Origin: Micromonospora sediminicola
GTDB taxonomy: Bacteria; Actinomycetota; Actinomycetes; Mycobacteriales; Micromonosporaceae
Assembly (NCBI RefSeq): GCF_900089585.1
Contig: NZ_FLRH01000003.1
Span: forward strand, 853,001 to 917,000
Reading direction: 5' to 3'
DNA length: 64,000 bases
This document shows, piece after piece, positions 39,809 through 49,642 of this stretch; the stretch's first letter is position 1, and each line of letters starts with the position of its first letter. A model generated the notes under the pieces. That model was given only the letters and a program-made list of their open reading frames with translations. It did no database searches and was not told where the DNA came from. Position numbers and translations under genes: made by a program.

Positions 39809-41593
39809 ATGGCCGAGCCCCTGCGCGACCGCGCGCGCCGCGCGACCGGCTGGCGGCTCCGGATGAACGGTGACGAACGACCCCACTTCGTGGTCTGCGG
39901 TTCCGACCCGCTGGCCTACTGGGTGGTCCGCGCCCTGCTCGCCACCGACGGGGCCCACGGCCAGGTGCGGGTCACGCTGGTGGTGCCGGAGCGCCGCCGC
40001 TCGGAGGGCCCGGACGGGCGGGACGTGCCCGGGGTCCGGGTGGTGCGGGCCGACCGGCTCGACGAGGCCACGTTCCGCCGGGCCGGGCTGGCCGACGCGG
40101 CCGGGCTGGCCCTGCTGCACCAGGACGACGTGGGCAACATGCACGCCGCGCTCTGCGCCCAGGAGGTCGAGCCCCGGCTGCGCCTGGTGGTCCGGATGTT
40201 CAACACCAACCTGGCCGACGGGCTGCGGCAGCTCTTCCCCGACTCGGCGGTGCTCTCCGACGCCTCGATGGCCGCCCCCGCGTTCGTCGCCGCCGCGCTG
40301 GGCGAGCTGGCCCCGACCCACTTCCGGCACGCCGGCCGCACGCTCTACGTGGCCCGCCGCGCCGACGTACGCCCGCAGGACGTGGTCTGCGGCCTGGCCG
40401 TCACCGGTGATCCCGAGCTGGTCCGGGTGCTTCCCGCCGACGAGGCGGCGGCCGACGTGGTGCTCGCCGAGGCGACCGGCCAGCCGCCCGGCACCGAGTT
40501 GGCCGCGCGGCGGCTGGTCCGGGCCCGGCGGCGCCGGCAACCGGTCGAGGTGCTGCTCCGCGCGGTCCGCAGCTTCGCCACCCGCAAGATCGGCATCGCG
40601 GTGCTGGTGCTGCTCGGGGTGATCGCGGTGCTCGGCTGGCTCAACGCCCGGGCCGCCGAGGTCAACTGGAGTGAGGCGCTCTATCTCACCCTGGTCACCA
40701 CGCTCAGCGGCCAGGACCCGGACGTCAACAAGCCGGTCGCCGCCCAGATCATGCAGGTGGTGCTCAACCTGGCCGGGCTGGCGCTGATCCCGCTGATCAC
40801 GGCCGCCGTGGTCGACGGCATCGTGAACGCCCGGTTGGCCCTGCACGCCGGCCGGATCCAACCGGACCGGTCCGGCCACGTGGTCGTGGTCGGGTTGGGC
40901 AACATCGGCACGCGGGTGATGGCGCAGCTGCACGACTTCGGGGTTGAGGTGGTGGCCATCGACCGGAACGCGGAGGCGCGCGGCGCCGCCCTCGCGCACC
41001 GGCTGGGGGTGCCGTTGATCGTCGGCGACGCCGGCCGGGAGGAGACGCTGCGCTCCGCCTCGGTGGACACCTGCCAGGCGCTGGTGGTGGTCTCGACCGA
41101 CGACGGGACGAACCTGCGTGCCGCGTTGATCGCCCGTTCGCTCGATCCTGACCTGCGGGTGGTGCTGCGGCTGTTCGACGGCGACTTCGCCGAGCGGATC
41201 CAGCAGGCGTTCGGCATCGGCATCTCGCGCAGCGTGTCCTACCTGGCCGCGCCGTCGTTCGCGGCGGCCCTGCTGGACCGCGCGGTGATTGCCACGATCC
41301 CGGTCGACCGGCACGCGCTGCTGGTCACCGAGGTGCCGGTGGTGGCGGGTTCCCCGCTGGACGGGCGACCGCTCGGCACGGTGGCCCGACCGGGCGAGGT
41401 GCGCCTGCTGGCGCACACCCGCGTCGGCCAGAAGGCCGACTGGTCGGTCGACCCGCGCATGGTGCTGCAGGCCGGCGACCGGTTGACCGTGGTGGCCCGG
41501 CGGGCCGGGCTGACCGCCCTGCTCCGGGAGACCACACCCGCGCCACCGCCCGCGCCGACCGGGCCACCAGCGCCCCGCGAGGCGGCGGAGTGA
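39809..41593 (+). CDS. RCK-2TM-RCK cation-channel-like protein
   Basis: 594 aa. An N-terminal Rossmann-like RCK domain (HFVVCGSDPLAYWVVRALL), two TM helices around residues 250-345 (KIGIAVLVLLGVIAVLGWL and LNLAGLALIPLITAAVVDG), then a classic TrkA-N domain (HVVVVGLGNIGTRVMAQLHDFG) and a TrkA-C domain. The loop between the TM helices is LVTTLSGQDPD; the K+ filter TVGYG is absent. NAD- or ligand-gated ion transport, but ion selectivity is unclear. Confidence 0.82.
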   Translation: MAEPLRDRARRATGWRLRMNGDERPHFVVCGSDPLAYWVVRALLATDGAHGQVRVTLVVPERRRSEGPDGRDVPGVRVVRADRLDEATFRRAGLADAAGLALLHQDDVGNMHAALCAQEVEPRLRLVVRMFNTNLADGLRQLFPDSAVLSDASMAAPAFVAAALGELAPTHFRHAGRTLYVARRADVRPQDVVCGLAVTGDPELVRVLPADEAAADVVLAEATGQPPGTELAARRLVRARRRRQPVEVLLRAVRSFATRKIGIAVLVLLGVIAVLGWLNARAAEVNWSEALYLTLVTTLSGQDPDVNKPVAAQIMQVVLNLAGLALIPLITAAVVDGIVNARLALHAGRIQPDRSGHVVVVGLGNIGTRVMAQLHDFGVEVVAIDRNAEARGAALAHRLGVPLIVGDAGREETLRSASVDTCQALVVVSTDDGTNLRAALIARSLDPDLRVVLRLFDGDFAERIQQAFGIGISRSVSYLAAPSFAAALLDRAVIATIPVDRHALLVTEVPVVAGSPLDGRPLGTVARPGEVRLLAHTRVGQKADWSVDPRMVLQAGDRLTVVARRAGLTALLRETTPAPPPAPTGPPAPREAAE

Positions 41594-41599
41594 GCCTGC

Positions 41600-42829
41600 T
41601 CAGCGGTGGCGGAGGGCGTACCAGGCGGCGCCGAGGGCGAGCACGCCGAAGCCGGCGAGCACGCTGGGCAGCGGCAGGTTGACCGCGAGCAGCAGGCAGC
41701 CCACCAGTCCCAGGGCCGCGAGCGTCCGCACCGGCAGCTTCCGCGCCGGGTCCCGCCCCAGCGTCAGCGCCGCCGCGTTGGTGATCGCGTAGTAGACCAG
41801 CACGGTGCAGCTGGAGAAGCCGATCGCGCCCCGTACGTCGCCGAGCGCCACCACGACGATCACCACGGCGGCCACGGCCAGTTCGGCGCGGTGCGGCACC
41901 CGGTGGCGCGGGTGCACCGCCGCCAGGGTCGCCGGCAGGTCGTGGCGGCGGGCCATCGCCAGCGTGGTGCGGCCGACGCCGGCCAGCAGGGAGAGCAGCA
42001 CCCCGGTGACCGCGACGGCCGCCCCCGCCCGGACCAGCCAGGCCAGCCCGGGGTGGCCCGCTGCCGACACCACCTCGACCAGCGGCGCGGAGGCGGCGGC
42101 CAGCCGCTCGGTGCCCAGCACGCCGAGCGCGACCACGGCCAGCGTCAGGTAGACGGCCAGCACCGCGCCGAGCGCGAGCGGCACGGCGCGCGGGATCGTG
42201 CGCTCCGGGTCGCGTACCTCCTCGCCCAGCGTGGCGATCCGCGCGTAGCCGGCGAAGGCGAAGAAGAGCAGGCCGGCGGCGGTGAGCACGCCGCGTGCCC
42301 CGATGTCGCCGCCGTCGGTGAGCCGGTCGACGGCGATCTGCGGCGCGCCGGTCACCGCCACCACGGCGAGCACGGTGAGCACCACGCCGACCAGGACCCG
42401 GGTGGCGGTCGCGGTCTTGCCGACGCCGCGCAGGTTCACCGCGGTCACCGCCGCCACCGCGAGGACCGCGACGAGCCGGGCCCGCCCCGGCCACAGGTAC
42501 GCCCCGACGGTCAGCGCCATGGCCGCGCAGCTCGCCGTCTTGCCGACCACGAATCCCCACCCGGCGACGAATCCGGCGAACGGGTGCAGTCGTTCCCGGC
42601 CGTAGACGTAGGTGCCGCCGGACTCCGGGTAGCGGGCGGCGAGCCGGGCCGAGCTGGTGGCGTTGCAGAACGCGATGAAGCCGGCCAGCGCGAGCGCCAC
42701 CAGCAGCCCGGCGCCGCCGGCCGCCGACGCGGCGGGCGCGAAGACCACGAAGACGCCCGCGCCGAGCATCGACCCCAACCCGATGACGACCGCGTCGGGT
42801 ACGCCGAGTCGTCGTGCCAGCCGTTCCAC
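41600..42829 (-). CDS. APC-family amino acid permease
   Basis: 409 aa with 11-12 TM segments. The first one (GLGSMLGAGVFVVFAP) carries the unwound-helix glycine motif of amino acid permeases, then LAARYPESGGTYVYG. It ends convergently 7 bp after the channel-like gene. Probably imports an amino acid or amine using protons; substrate not known. Confidence 0.9.
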   Translation of the reverse strand: MERLARRLGVPDAVVIGLGSMLGAGVFVVFAPAASAAGGAGLLVALALAGFIAFCNATSSARLAARYPESGGTYVYGRERLHPFAGFVAGWGFVVGKTASCAAMALTVGAYLWPGRARLVAVLAVAAVTAVNLRGVGKTATATRVLVGVVLTVLAVVAVTGAPQIAVDRLTDGGDIGARGVLTAAGLLFFAFAGYARIATLGEEVRDPERTIPRAVPLALGAVLAVYLTLAVVALGVLGTERLAAASAPLVEVVSAAGHPGLAWLVRAGAAVAVTGVLLSLLAGVGRTTLAMARRHDLPATLAAVHPRHRVPHRAELAVAAVVIVVVALGDVRGAIGFSSCTVLVYYAITNAAALTLGRDPARKLPVRTLAALGLVGCLLLAVNLPLPSVLAGFGVLALGAAWYALRHR

Positions 42830-42901
42830 ACCCGCAGCCTAGGGGTGGGACGTGAACGGCCGGTGCCGCCGGCGTGATCCGCCGACGGCACCGGTCCCGG
42901 T

Positions 42902-45433
42902 TCAGCAGGGCCCGTTGTCGGTCCAGACGCCCTGGCTGTTGGCCCCCGGGACGTCACCCTGGGTCCACCACCGCGCGGTCCACCGGTGCCCGCCGTGGGA
43001 GACCACCGCACCACCGGAGTACGCGGTGCCGGCGGCCCAGGCCGGGGCCGTGCACGCCCCACCCGTGGACGTCGGGGAGGCGGTGGGCGTCGGGGAGCCG
43101 GCGCAGGCACCCTGGTCGGCCCAGACCGCCGCGCTGCCCGGCGTCTCGCCCTGGGTCCACCACTTCGCGCTCCAGGTGTGCCCGCCGTACGAGACGGTCG
43201 CGCCGCCGGAGTACGCGGTGGCCGCCGACCACGCCGGGGCGGTGCAGGTGCCGCCGCCGGGCGGGGTGGAGCCGCTCGGGCTCGGCGACGGGGTGACGAC
43301 CGCGCCACCGCGCGCCCAGTCGCCGGTCAGCGCGTACGTCTGGCCGCCGAAGGCGAGCGTGAGGTTGGCCGGACCGGAGATCGGGAGTTGGTAGTTCAGC
43401 GTCACCTCGGCGTACGCGCCGGGCGCGATGGCGGCCGGCACGGTGAGGCGTACCCGGTTGTGGTCGCCCTTGAGGCCGCCCACGTTGCTGCCGGTGTGGC
43501 CGGTGGAGACCGTGGTGAGCGCCCAGCCGGACTGCTGGCTGAGCGTGGCCGGGGTGGTGGTGGGGTAGTCGAACTCCAGCTGCGCCCCGGCCGGGATCGG
43601 CGCGCCGGTGTTGTTGGTCAGCCGCAGCTCCGGGTTGATCGGGTAGTTGTTGTCGCCGAGCGCGAAGCCGCCCATGCCGACCGCCACGTCGAGCGTCCTC
43701 GTGGGCATGGTGGTGCCGGCCTTGCGGGCCCCGTACGCGGGCGCGGTCCTGAACCGGTCGTAGAGCAGCGTGGTGAGCGTGTCGCCCATGCCGTACTGGC
43801 CCTTGGCCGGGTCGTAGGCGTAGTCGCCGGCGAGTTCCCAGATCATCACGCCGCCGACGCCCTTGGCCGTGACCCAGTCGGCCTTGGCGGCGAGCGACTG
43901 GTCGTCCTCGGTGGAGAGGAAGACCTTCTTCTCGGCGTTCCACAGCCAGGGCGCGACCAACGCGGAGGAGTAGTTCCGGGCGTAGCTGCCGCTGATCCGG
44001 TCGGCCGGGTCGGTGGCGGGGGTGAGCCCGTACGCGGTCAGGTAGTCGCCGGTGATGCCCTGCTGGAGGTTCTTCGCGTGCCACATCGGGTTGGCGCCGG
44101 CGGGCACCTCGTCGCCGGCGGCGTCGAGGTCGTGCCAGAGGTTGTCGATGCCGACCGCGCCGTTGCCGCAGGGGATGGTGGAGCCGATCGAGCCGCCGGT
44201 GCCGGCCGGGCACTTCGTCTGGTCGGGCAGCGCCGCCCGCCCCCACAGGCCGTTGGTGCCGCCGGTGACGCCCTGCCAGCCCCGGGTGTAGTAGGGCACG
44301 CCGATGTTGACCCGGCCGCTGGGCAGCGCGCCCCGGAAGTAGTGGTAGGCCCAGTCGGTGTTGAGGTAGCCGATCCCGGAGTACGCACCGTAGACCCCGC
44401 CGGAGGCCAGCTCGGCGTCGTCGCCGTTGTCGTAGAGCGCCGCGTTCGGCCCGACGAAGTGGTTCCACGCGCCGTGCAGGTCGTAGGACATGACGTTGAC
44501 GTAGTCGAGGTACTGCAACGCCTGGTAGGACTCCATGCCGCGCAGCAGCCACCCGGACGCGGGCGCGGCCACGGTGAGCAGGTAGTGCTTGCCGTCGGCG
44601 GCGGCGGCCCGGTCGAGCTTCTCCCGCAGCGTGCGCATCAGCACCTGGTAGGAGGCGTTGAGCCCGGCCCGCTTGGCGTCGGCCTGGGCGAAGTCGAGCG
44701 GGTTGCCGGCCTTGTTGTTGGAGGTCGGGTACTCGTAGTCGATGTCCACGCCGTCGATCCCGTAGGTGCGCAGGAACGTGACCACCGAGTCGGCGAACGT
44801 GTTGATGCCGGCGGTGTTGACCGTGTTGGTGCCGGTGGTGGTCATCCGGTAGAAGCCGCCGGAGTCCACCCGGTTGCCGTTGTCGTCGATGAAGCCGCCG
44901 GTCTCGGCCCAGCCGCCGACGCTGATCAGGGTGCGGACGTTCGGGTGCTGCTTCTTGTACTTGTTGAGCAGGTTGAAGTGCCCGGTGTAGGGCAGGCTCG
45001 GGTCCATCTCGGCGCCGGCCACGCCGGGCCAGGTCATGTTCGTGGCCGGGTTGTCCGGCGCGGCCGGGTTGCCCACGGAGATGCGGTTGTTCGCGTCGAC
45101 GTGGGCGAACGCGTAGTTGATGTGGGTGACCTTCTGCCACGGGATCTGGTTCACCAGGTAGGCGGGTGCGCCGTTGCGGCCGGTGCGCCAGCTGGTGAAG
45201 TAGCCGATGATCCGGCGCGGGTGGTCGGCGCCCATCTTCTCCCGGCCAGCGGTGTCGTAGACGGTGCAGTAGGGCACCGCGACCCCGGGCGTGCGGTAGA
45301 GCCCGTCGGGCCGGCAGGCCTCGTCGTCGACGACGGCCGACCGCGCGTCCGGGGCGACGGCGACCGCCAGGGCCGCGGTCAGCAGACCGGCGGCGCCCGC
45401 CGACAGCCAACGGCTGATTCGTCTCGCCAGCAC
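42902..45433 (-). CDS. Secreted GH18 chitinase with two chitin-binding domains
   Basis: About 843 aa. Start at GTG 45433 is preferred to 45439, since AGGAGGT sits exactly 4 nt upstream. A signal peptide is followed by the GH18 barrel with SVGGW and the catalytic DGVDIDYE (DxxDxDxE). A beta domain (roughly 600-720) precedes two family 5/12 chitin-binding modules (each ...AYSGGA.VSYGGHTW.AKWWTQG). Hydrolyses chitin outside the cell. Its promoter holds a long palindrome. Confidence 0.95.
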   Translation of the reverse strand: MLARRISRWLSAGAAGLLTAALAVAVAPDARSAVVDDEACRPDGLYRTPGVAVPYCTVYDTAGREKMGADHPRRIIGYFTSWRTGRNGAPAYLVNQIPWQKVTHINYAFAHVDANNRISVGNPAAPDNPATNMTWPGVAGAEMDPSLPYTGHFNLLNKYKKQHPNVRTLISVGGWAETGGFIDDNGNRVDSGGFYRMTTTGTNTVNTAGINTFADSVVTFLRTYGIDGVDIDYEYPTSNNKAGNPLDFAQADAKRAGLNASYQVLMRTLREKLDRAAAADGKHYLLTVAAPASGWLLRGMESYQALQYLDYVNVMSYDLHGAWNHFVGPNAALYDNGDDAELASGGVYGAYSGIGYLNTDWAYHYFRGALPSGRVNIGVPYYTRGWQGVTGGTNGLWGRAALPDQTKCPAGTGGSIGSTIPCGNGAVGIDNLWHDLDAAGDEVPAGANPMWHAKNLQQGITGDYLTAYGLTPATDPADRISGSYARNYSSALVAPWLWNAEKKVFLSTEDDQSLAAKADWVTAKGVGGVMIWELAGDYAYDPAKGQYGMGDTLTTLLYDRFRTAPAYGARKAGTTMPTRTLDVAVGMGGFALGDNNYPINPELRLTNNTGAPIPAGAQLEFDYPTTTPATLSQQSGWALTTVSTGHTGSNVGGLKGDHNRVRLTVPAAIAPGAYAEVTLNYQLPISGPANLTLAFGGQTYALTGDWARGGAVVTPSPSPSGSTPPGGGTCTAPAWSAATAYSGGATVSYGGHTWSAKWWTQGETPGSAAVWADQGACAGSPTPTASPTSTGGACTAPAWAAGTAYSGGAVVSHGGHRWTARWWTQGDVPGANSQGVWTDNGPC

Positions 45434-45444
45434 GTGCACCTCCT

Positions 45445-45481
45445 ACATTTAACAAACTTAACTGTTAAGGTTGCTAAATGT
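45445..45481. promoter_or_regulatory. 37-bp AT-rich near-palindrome at the chitinase promoter
   Basis: The two 18-nt halves (centre at 45463) match at 16 of 18 pairs: ACATTTAACAAACTTAAC and its complement. In this GC-rich genome the AT-rich symmetry is outstanding and lies 6-12 bp upstream of the ribosome site, so a repressor bound here would block the chitinase. Identity of the regulator unknown. Confidence 0.75.
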
Positions 45482-45518
45482 ATACCGGCGTCGATCCGTC
45501 GGGACAAGAGGCAGGAGG

Positions 45519-46286
45519 TCAGCGCAGCTGGTCGGTCGGCCGGGCCCACGGGCCGAGCCGCCCGGGCAGCGGCAGGTCGTCCCACGGCACCCGGTGCAGC
45601 AGCCGGTCCAGCAGCAGCCCGAGCAGCAGCCCGGCGACCGAGTCGGTGAACCAGTGCCAGCCCAGGTAGACGGTGGTGCAGAAGACCACCGCCGGGGGGA
45701 CGACCCGGACCACGGTGACCAGCCGGGGTCCGACGGCCCGGCCGACCGAACGCAGCAACGGGGCCAGCAGTAGGGCGAGCACGCCGTACCAGACGATCGC
45801 GTTGGCCACGTGCCCCGACGGGTACGACTGGGCGAACCGCACCGGCAGGTCGTGCTGGAACAGCGGCAGCGTCTGCTCGGCCGGCAGGAACGGCTCCTTC
45901 ACCGACGCGCTCGGCGCCGGACGGGCCGTCCACACCTTCAGCGGGCCGATCGTGAAGAACGTCAGCACGAACGCGGTCACCGGCGGCAGCACCGGCCGTA
46001 CCGAGCGCAGCCGCAGCCCGAGCAGCACGCCGAGCCCGGCCGCCAGCAGCGTCAGTGGGGTGCCCTGGCCGAGCAGGTTGAGCGCCATCGCCACCCAGCG
46101 GGCGGCGGTCGGGCGGTGCGCGGCGGCCCAGTCGGCGACCGCCCGGTCGAGCCCGAACAGATGGTCGGTGGCGAGCGCCACGGTCAGCGCCACCAGGGCC
46201 GCGAGCAGCAGCCCGTCGAACCACCACCCGGCCGGTCGGACCGGTCGCAGCCGCAGGTCGCGGCGTACCCCTGAGCTCTGGCGCAC
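45519..46286 (-). CDS. PAP2-family phosphatase, membrane
   Basis: 255 aa from GTG at 46286. Six TM helices and the three-part PAP2 signature: KVWTARPAPS, SYPSGHVAN, and GWHWFTDSVAG (with the two His and the Arg/Lys). Acts on a lipid phosphate such as phosphatidic acid or undecaprenyl pyrophosphate, on the outer membrane face. Confidence 0.92.
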   Translation of the reverse strand: MRQSSGVRRDLRLRPVRPAGWWFDGLLLAALVALTVALATDHLFGLDRAVADWAAAHRPTAARWVAMALNLLGQGTPLTLLAAGLGVLLGLRLRSVRPVLPPVTAFVLTFFTIGPLKVWTARPAPSASVKEPFLPAEQTLPLFQHDLPVRFAQSYPSGHVANAIVWYGVLALLLAPLLRSVGRAVGPRLVTVVRVVPPAVVFCTTVYLGWHWFTDSVAGLLLGLLLDRLLHRVPWDDLPLPGRLGPWARPTDQLR

Positions 46287-46386
46287 GCGACCACGCTACC
46301 GGCCGACCGCGCCGACCCGATCGGTGGCTGTGTGCCGAGCCACGAAGGGAAGCGCGGCGCGGGGGTCACCGGTCACACTGGTTGCC

Positions 46387-47595
46387 GTGCGGATCACCTC
46401 GGCCCTCGTCGACCCGGCGCTGCTCGACCTCCCCTGGTCGACCCCGCTGGAGCAGTGGCCTGCCGAGCACCTGGTGGCGCTGCCCCAGGGCATCTCCCGG
46501 CACATCGTGCGGTTCGTCCGGCTCGGCGGCTACGTCTACGCGGTGAAGGAGACCGGCGAGCGGGTCGCCGAACGCGAGTACGACCTGCTGCGGGCGCTGG
46601 AGCGGATCGACTTCCCGTCCGTCGAGGCGATCGCCATCGTGGCCGACCGGCAGACCGACGACGGCGAGCCGCTCGACCCGGTGCTGATCACCCGGCACCT
46701 CCAGTTCTCCCTGCCCTACCGCGCGCTGTTCTCCAACACGCTGCGGCCGGAGACGATGAACCGGCTGCTCGACGCGCTGGCCGCGCTGATCGTCCGGATG
46801 CACCTGACCGGCTTCTTCTGGGGCGACTGCTCGCTGTCGAACACGCTGTTCCGGCGGGACGCGGGCGCGTTCGCCGCCTACCTGGTGGACGCCGAGACCG
46901 GCGCACTGCACCCCTCGCTCTCCAACGGCCAGCGCGGCGAGGACCTGGAGATCGCCCGGGTCAACATCTTCGGCGAGGCGCTCGACCTGCAGGCCGCCGG
47001 CCTGCTGCACGAGTCGATCGACCCCGAGCTGGTGTGCGAGGAGGTCGTGCGGCGCTACGAGCGGCTCTGGCACGAGATCACCTACGAGCAGCAGGTCGAA
47101 CGCGCCGCCCGGCACGACATCGAGGGCCGCATCCGGCGCCTCAACGAGCTGGGCTTCGACGTCGCCGAGGTGGCCATGTCGACCGTCGACAACGGCCGCT
47201 ACCTGGTGCGACCCAAGGTGGTCGACGCCGGCTACCACACCCGACGGCTGCTGCGGCTCACCGGCCTGGACGCCGAGGAGAACCAGGCCCGCAAGCTGCT
47301 CAACGACCTGGACGCCTACCGGGTGGAGAGCGACCTCACCGACGAGCAGCAGGCGGCGCACCGCTGGCTCACCGAGGTCTTCGAGCCGGTGGTCCGGGCC
47401 GTGCCCGCCCACCTGCGGCGCAAGCTGGAGCCACAGGAGCTGTTCGCGCAGATCATCGAGCACAAGTGGCTGCTCTCCGAGCAGGCCGGTCGGGACGTCG
47501 GGATGCGCCGGGCCGTGCAGTCCTACCTGGCCGACGTGCTGGTGCACCGCCCGGACGAGCAGGCCGTGCTCGGCGTCGAGGTCCCCACCGCCTGA
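46387..47595 (+). CDS. DUF4032 protein with LPS-kinase-like catalytic segment
   Basis: 402 aa from GTG at 46387. The kinase-like core shows YAVKETGERVAEREY (Lys), TGFFWGDCSLSNTLF (Asp and Asn of a catalytic loop) and YLVDAETGAL (metal Asp), then a C-terminal DUF4032-type domain (RRYERLWHEITYEQQ, RRKLEPQELF). Function of the family is not established; phosphotransfer is inferred. Convergent with nagA. Confidence 0.85.
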   Translation: MRITSALVDPALLDLPWSTPLEQWPAEHLVALPQGISRHIVRFVRLGGYVYAVKETGERVAEREYDLLRALERIDFPSVEAIAIVADRQTDDGEPLDPVLITRHLQFSLPYRALFSNTLRPETMNRLLDALAALIVRMHLTGFFWGDCSLSNTLFRRDAGAFAAYLVDAETGALHPSLSNGQRGEDLEIARVNIFGEALDLQAAGLLHESIDPELVCEEVVRRYERLWHEITYEQQVERAARHDIEGRIRRLNELGFDVAEVAMSTVDNGRYLVRPKVVDAGYHTRRLLRLTGLDAEENQARKLLNDLDAYRVESDLTDEQQAAHRWLTEVFEPVVRAVPAHLRRKLEPQELFAQIIEHKWLLSEQAGRDVGMRRAVQSYLADVLVHRPDEQAVLGVEVPTA

Positions 47596-47603
47596 CGGCC
47601 GGG

Positions 47604-48713
47604 TCACTCCACCCAGTCGCCGCCGCGCATCACCCGGACCACGTTCAGGTCGTCGTCGAGCACCACCAGGTCGGCGCGCAGGCCGGTCTGGAGGGCGCCC
47701 ACCCGGTCGCCGAGGCCGATCGCGCGGGCCGGGGTCGTGGACACCATGCGGCAGGCGTCCGGCAGGGCGACCCCCGCGTCGACCGCGTGCCGCAGGGCGG
47801 CGTCCATGGTCAGCGTGCTGCCGGCGATCGCCCCGTCCCGGCTGAGCCGGGCCACGCCGTCGGCCACGGTGACCGCCTGGCCGCCCAGCTCGTACTCGCC
47901 GTCGGGCATGCCGGCGGCGGCCATCGCGTCGGTGATCAGCGCGGCCCGCTCCGGGCCGGCGACCGAGGTGGCGAAGCCGAGCATGCCGTCGTGCAGGTGG
48001 ACGCCGTCGGCGACCAGCTCGCAGACCACGTTCGGGGCCTCCAGCAGCGCCACCACCGGGCCGGGCTCGCGGTGGTGCACCGGGCGCATCCCGTTGAAGA
48101 GGTGGGTGCCGACGCTCGCGCCGGCGGCCACCGCCGCGCGGGTCTGCTCCCAGGAGGCGTCGGTGTGTCCGACCGCCGCGACCACACCGCGGGCGACCAG
48201 CAGCTCGATCGCCGCCGTCGCGCCGTCCCGCTCGGGGGCGAGGGTGACCATGCGCACCGCGCCGCCGCCCAGCTCGATCAGTTCGGTCAGTTCGGCCGTG
48301 GACGGGTCACGGAGGAACTCCGGGTTCTGCGCGCCGCAACGGTCGGCCGACAGGTAGGGGCCCTCGTAGTGGATGCCGGCGAGCACCCCCTCCTCGACCA
48401 GCGGGCGGAAGGCCGCGGTGGCGTCGCGCATCAGCGCGAACGGGGAGCTGACCAGGCTGGCCAGCAGCGTGGTGGTGCCGTGTCCGAGGTGGAACGCGGC
48501 GGCCTGCCGGGCCGACTCCGGGTCGCCGGTGGTGAACGTGTGGCCACCCCCGCCGTGGGTGTGCATGTCGACGAAGCCCGGCACGATCCAGTGGCCGTCG
48601 CGCACCGACGGGTAGTCGGCCACCGCGCTGATCCGGCCGTCCCGGATCTCCACGCAACCCTGCCGGATGACGCCGGTCGGGGTCACCACCTTGCCGGTCA
48701 CGCGCCGGGTCAT
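47604..48713 (-). CDS. nagA: N-acetylglucosamine-6-phosphate deacetylase
   Basis: 369 aa. Metal-dependent amidohydrolase: VPGFVDMHTHGGGGHTF, IHYEGPYLS, VGHTDAS, THLFNGM and LITDAMAA match NagA step by step. It converts GlcNAc-6-P to GlcN-6-P and acetate. Last gene of the SIS - mini-ORF - ROK - nagA unit; its start overlaps the ROK stop. Supplies the pathway downstream of the nearby chitinase. Confidence 0.95.
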   Translation of the reverse strand: MTRRVTGKVVTPTGVIRQGCVEIRDGRISAVADYPSVRDGHWIVPGFVDMHTHGGGGHTFTTGDPESARQAAAFHLGHGTTTLLASLVSSPFALMRDATAAFRPLVEEGVLAGIHYEGPYLSADRCGAQNPEFLRDPSTAELTELIELGGGAVRMVTLAPERDGATAAIELLVARGVVAAVGHTDASWEQTRAAVAAGASVGTHLFNGMRPVHHREPGPVVALLEAPNVVCELVADGVHLHDGMLGFATSVAGPERAALITDAMAAAGMPDGEYELGGQAVTVADGVARLSRDGAIAGSTLTMDAALRHAVDAGVALPDACRMVSTTPARAIGLGDRVGALQTGLRADLVVLDDDLNVVRVMRGGDWVE

Positions 48714-49642
48714 CGACTCTCCTTCGCCAGGGTGTCCAGGGCCAGCAGGGCGGCGCCCAGGCAGCCGGCCTCGTCACCGAGGGCGGCCGCGACCAGGCGC
48801 GGTTCGCGGTGGAAGGTCAGCCGCTCCCGCAGCGCGTCGCGCAACGGGTCGAACAGCCGGGGACCGGCCTGGGCCAGGCCACCGCCGAGCACCACGGTCG
48901 CCACATCGTAGAGCGCCTGCCCGGTGGCCAGACCGTCGGCGAGCGCCTCGACCGCCTCCCGCCAGACCCGCTCGGCGAGCCGGTCGCCGGTCGCCGCCCG
49001 GTCGGCCACCTCGGCGGCGGTCGCCGGTGTGCCGGCCAGCTCGGTGTAGCGACGGCCGATCGCCGAGGCCGAGGCCACGGCCTCCAGGCAGCCGGCCCGG
49101 CCGCAGCCGCAGGGCGGGCCGCCGGGGCGTACCAGGATGTGGCCGATCTCCCCGGCGGCGCCGTGCGCGCCGACGGCGGCCGACCCGTCGACCACGTGCG
49201 CGGCGGCGATGCCGGTGCCGATCGCGACGAAGAGCACGTGCCCGGCGTCCCGGCCGGCGCCGAGCCGGGCCTCGGCCAGGCCGCCCACCCGCACGTCGTG
49301 GCCGAGCGCCGCGGGCAGGTCGAGGCGCGTGGCCGCCAGGTCGCCCAGCGGTACGTCCCGGAAGCCCACGTTGGCCGACCAGACCGCCACCCCGCGGGCC
49401 TCGTCGACCACCCCGGGCACGGCGATGCCGCAGGCCACCGGCGTGAGGCCGGCGGCGCGCGCCTTGCCCGCCAGCCCGTCGGCCACGTCCAGGACGGTGT
49501 CGACCACGGCGTCCGGGCCGCGCTGGGCGTCGGTGGCGTGCCGTTCGGTGTGCACGGTCGTGCCGTCCGGCCGGACCAGGGCGCACTTCATCCCGGTGCC
49601 GCCCACGTCCAGCGCGACGACGACCTCGTCGCCGCCCCTCAC
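48710..49642 (-). CDS. ROK-family sugar kinase, probably N-acetylglucosamine kinase
   Basis: 310 aa from GTG. The ATP site VALDVGGTGMKCAL, GIAVPGVVDEARG and the ROK zinc motif CGCGRAGCLEAVAS are present; no HTH, so it is a kinase, not a ROK repressor. With nagA after it, phosphorylation of GlcNAc is the likely role (pathway inference). Its start overlaps the mini-ORF stop. Confidence 0.9.
   Translation of the reverse strand: MRGGDEVVVALDVGGTGMKCALVRPDGTTVHTERHATDAQRGPDAVVDTVLDVADGLAGKARAAGLTPVACGIAVPGVVDEARGVAVWSANVGFRDVPLGDLAATRLDLPAALGHDVRVGGLAEARLGAGRDAGHVLFVAIGTGIAAAHVVDGSAAVGAHGAAGEIGHILVRPGGPPCGCGRAGCLEAVASASAIGRRYTELAGTPATAAEVADRAATGDRLAERVWREAVEALADGLATGQALYDVATVVLGGGLAQAGPRLFDPLRDALRERLTFHREPRLVAAALGDEAGCLGAALLALDTLAKESR

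Noticed and set aside
42954..45649. Long plus- and minus-strand frames overlapping the chitinase
   Set aside because: They are third-position artefacts of GC-rich DNA; the chitinase frame has all domains and a strong ribosome site.
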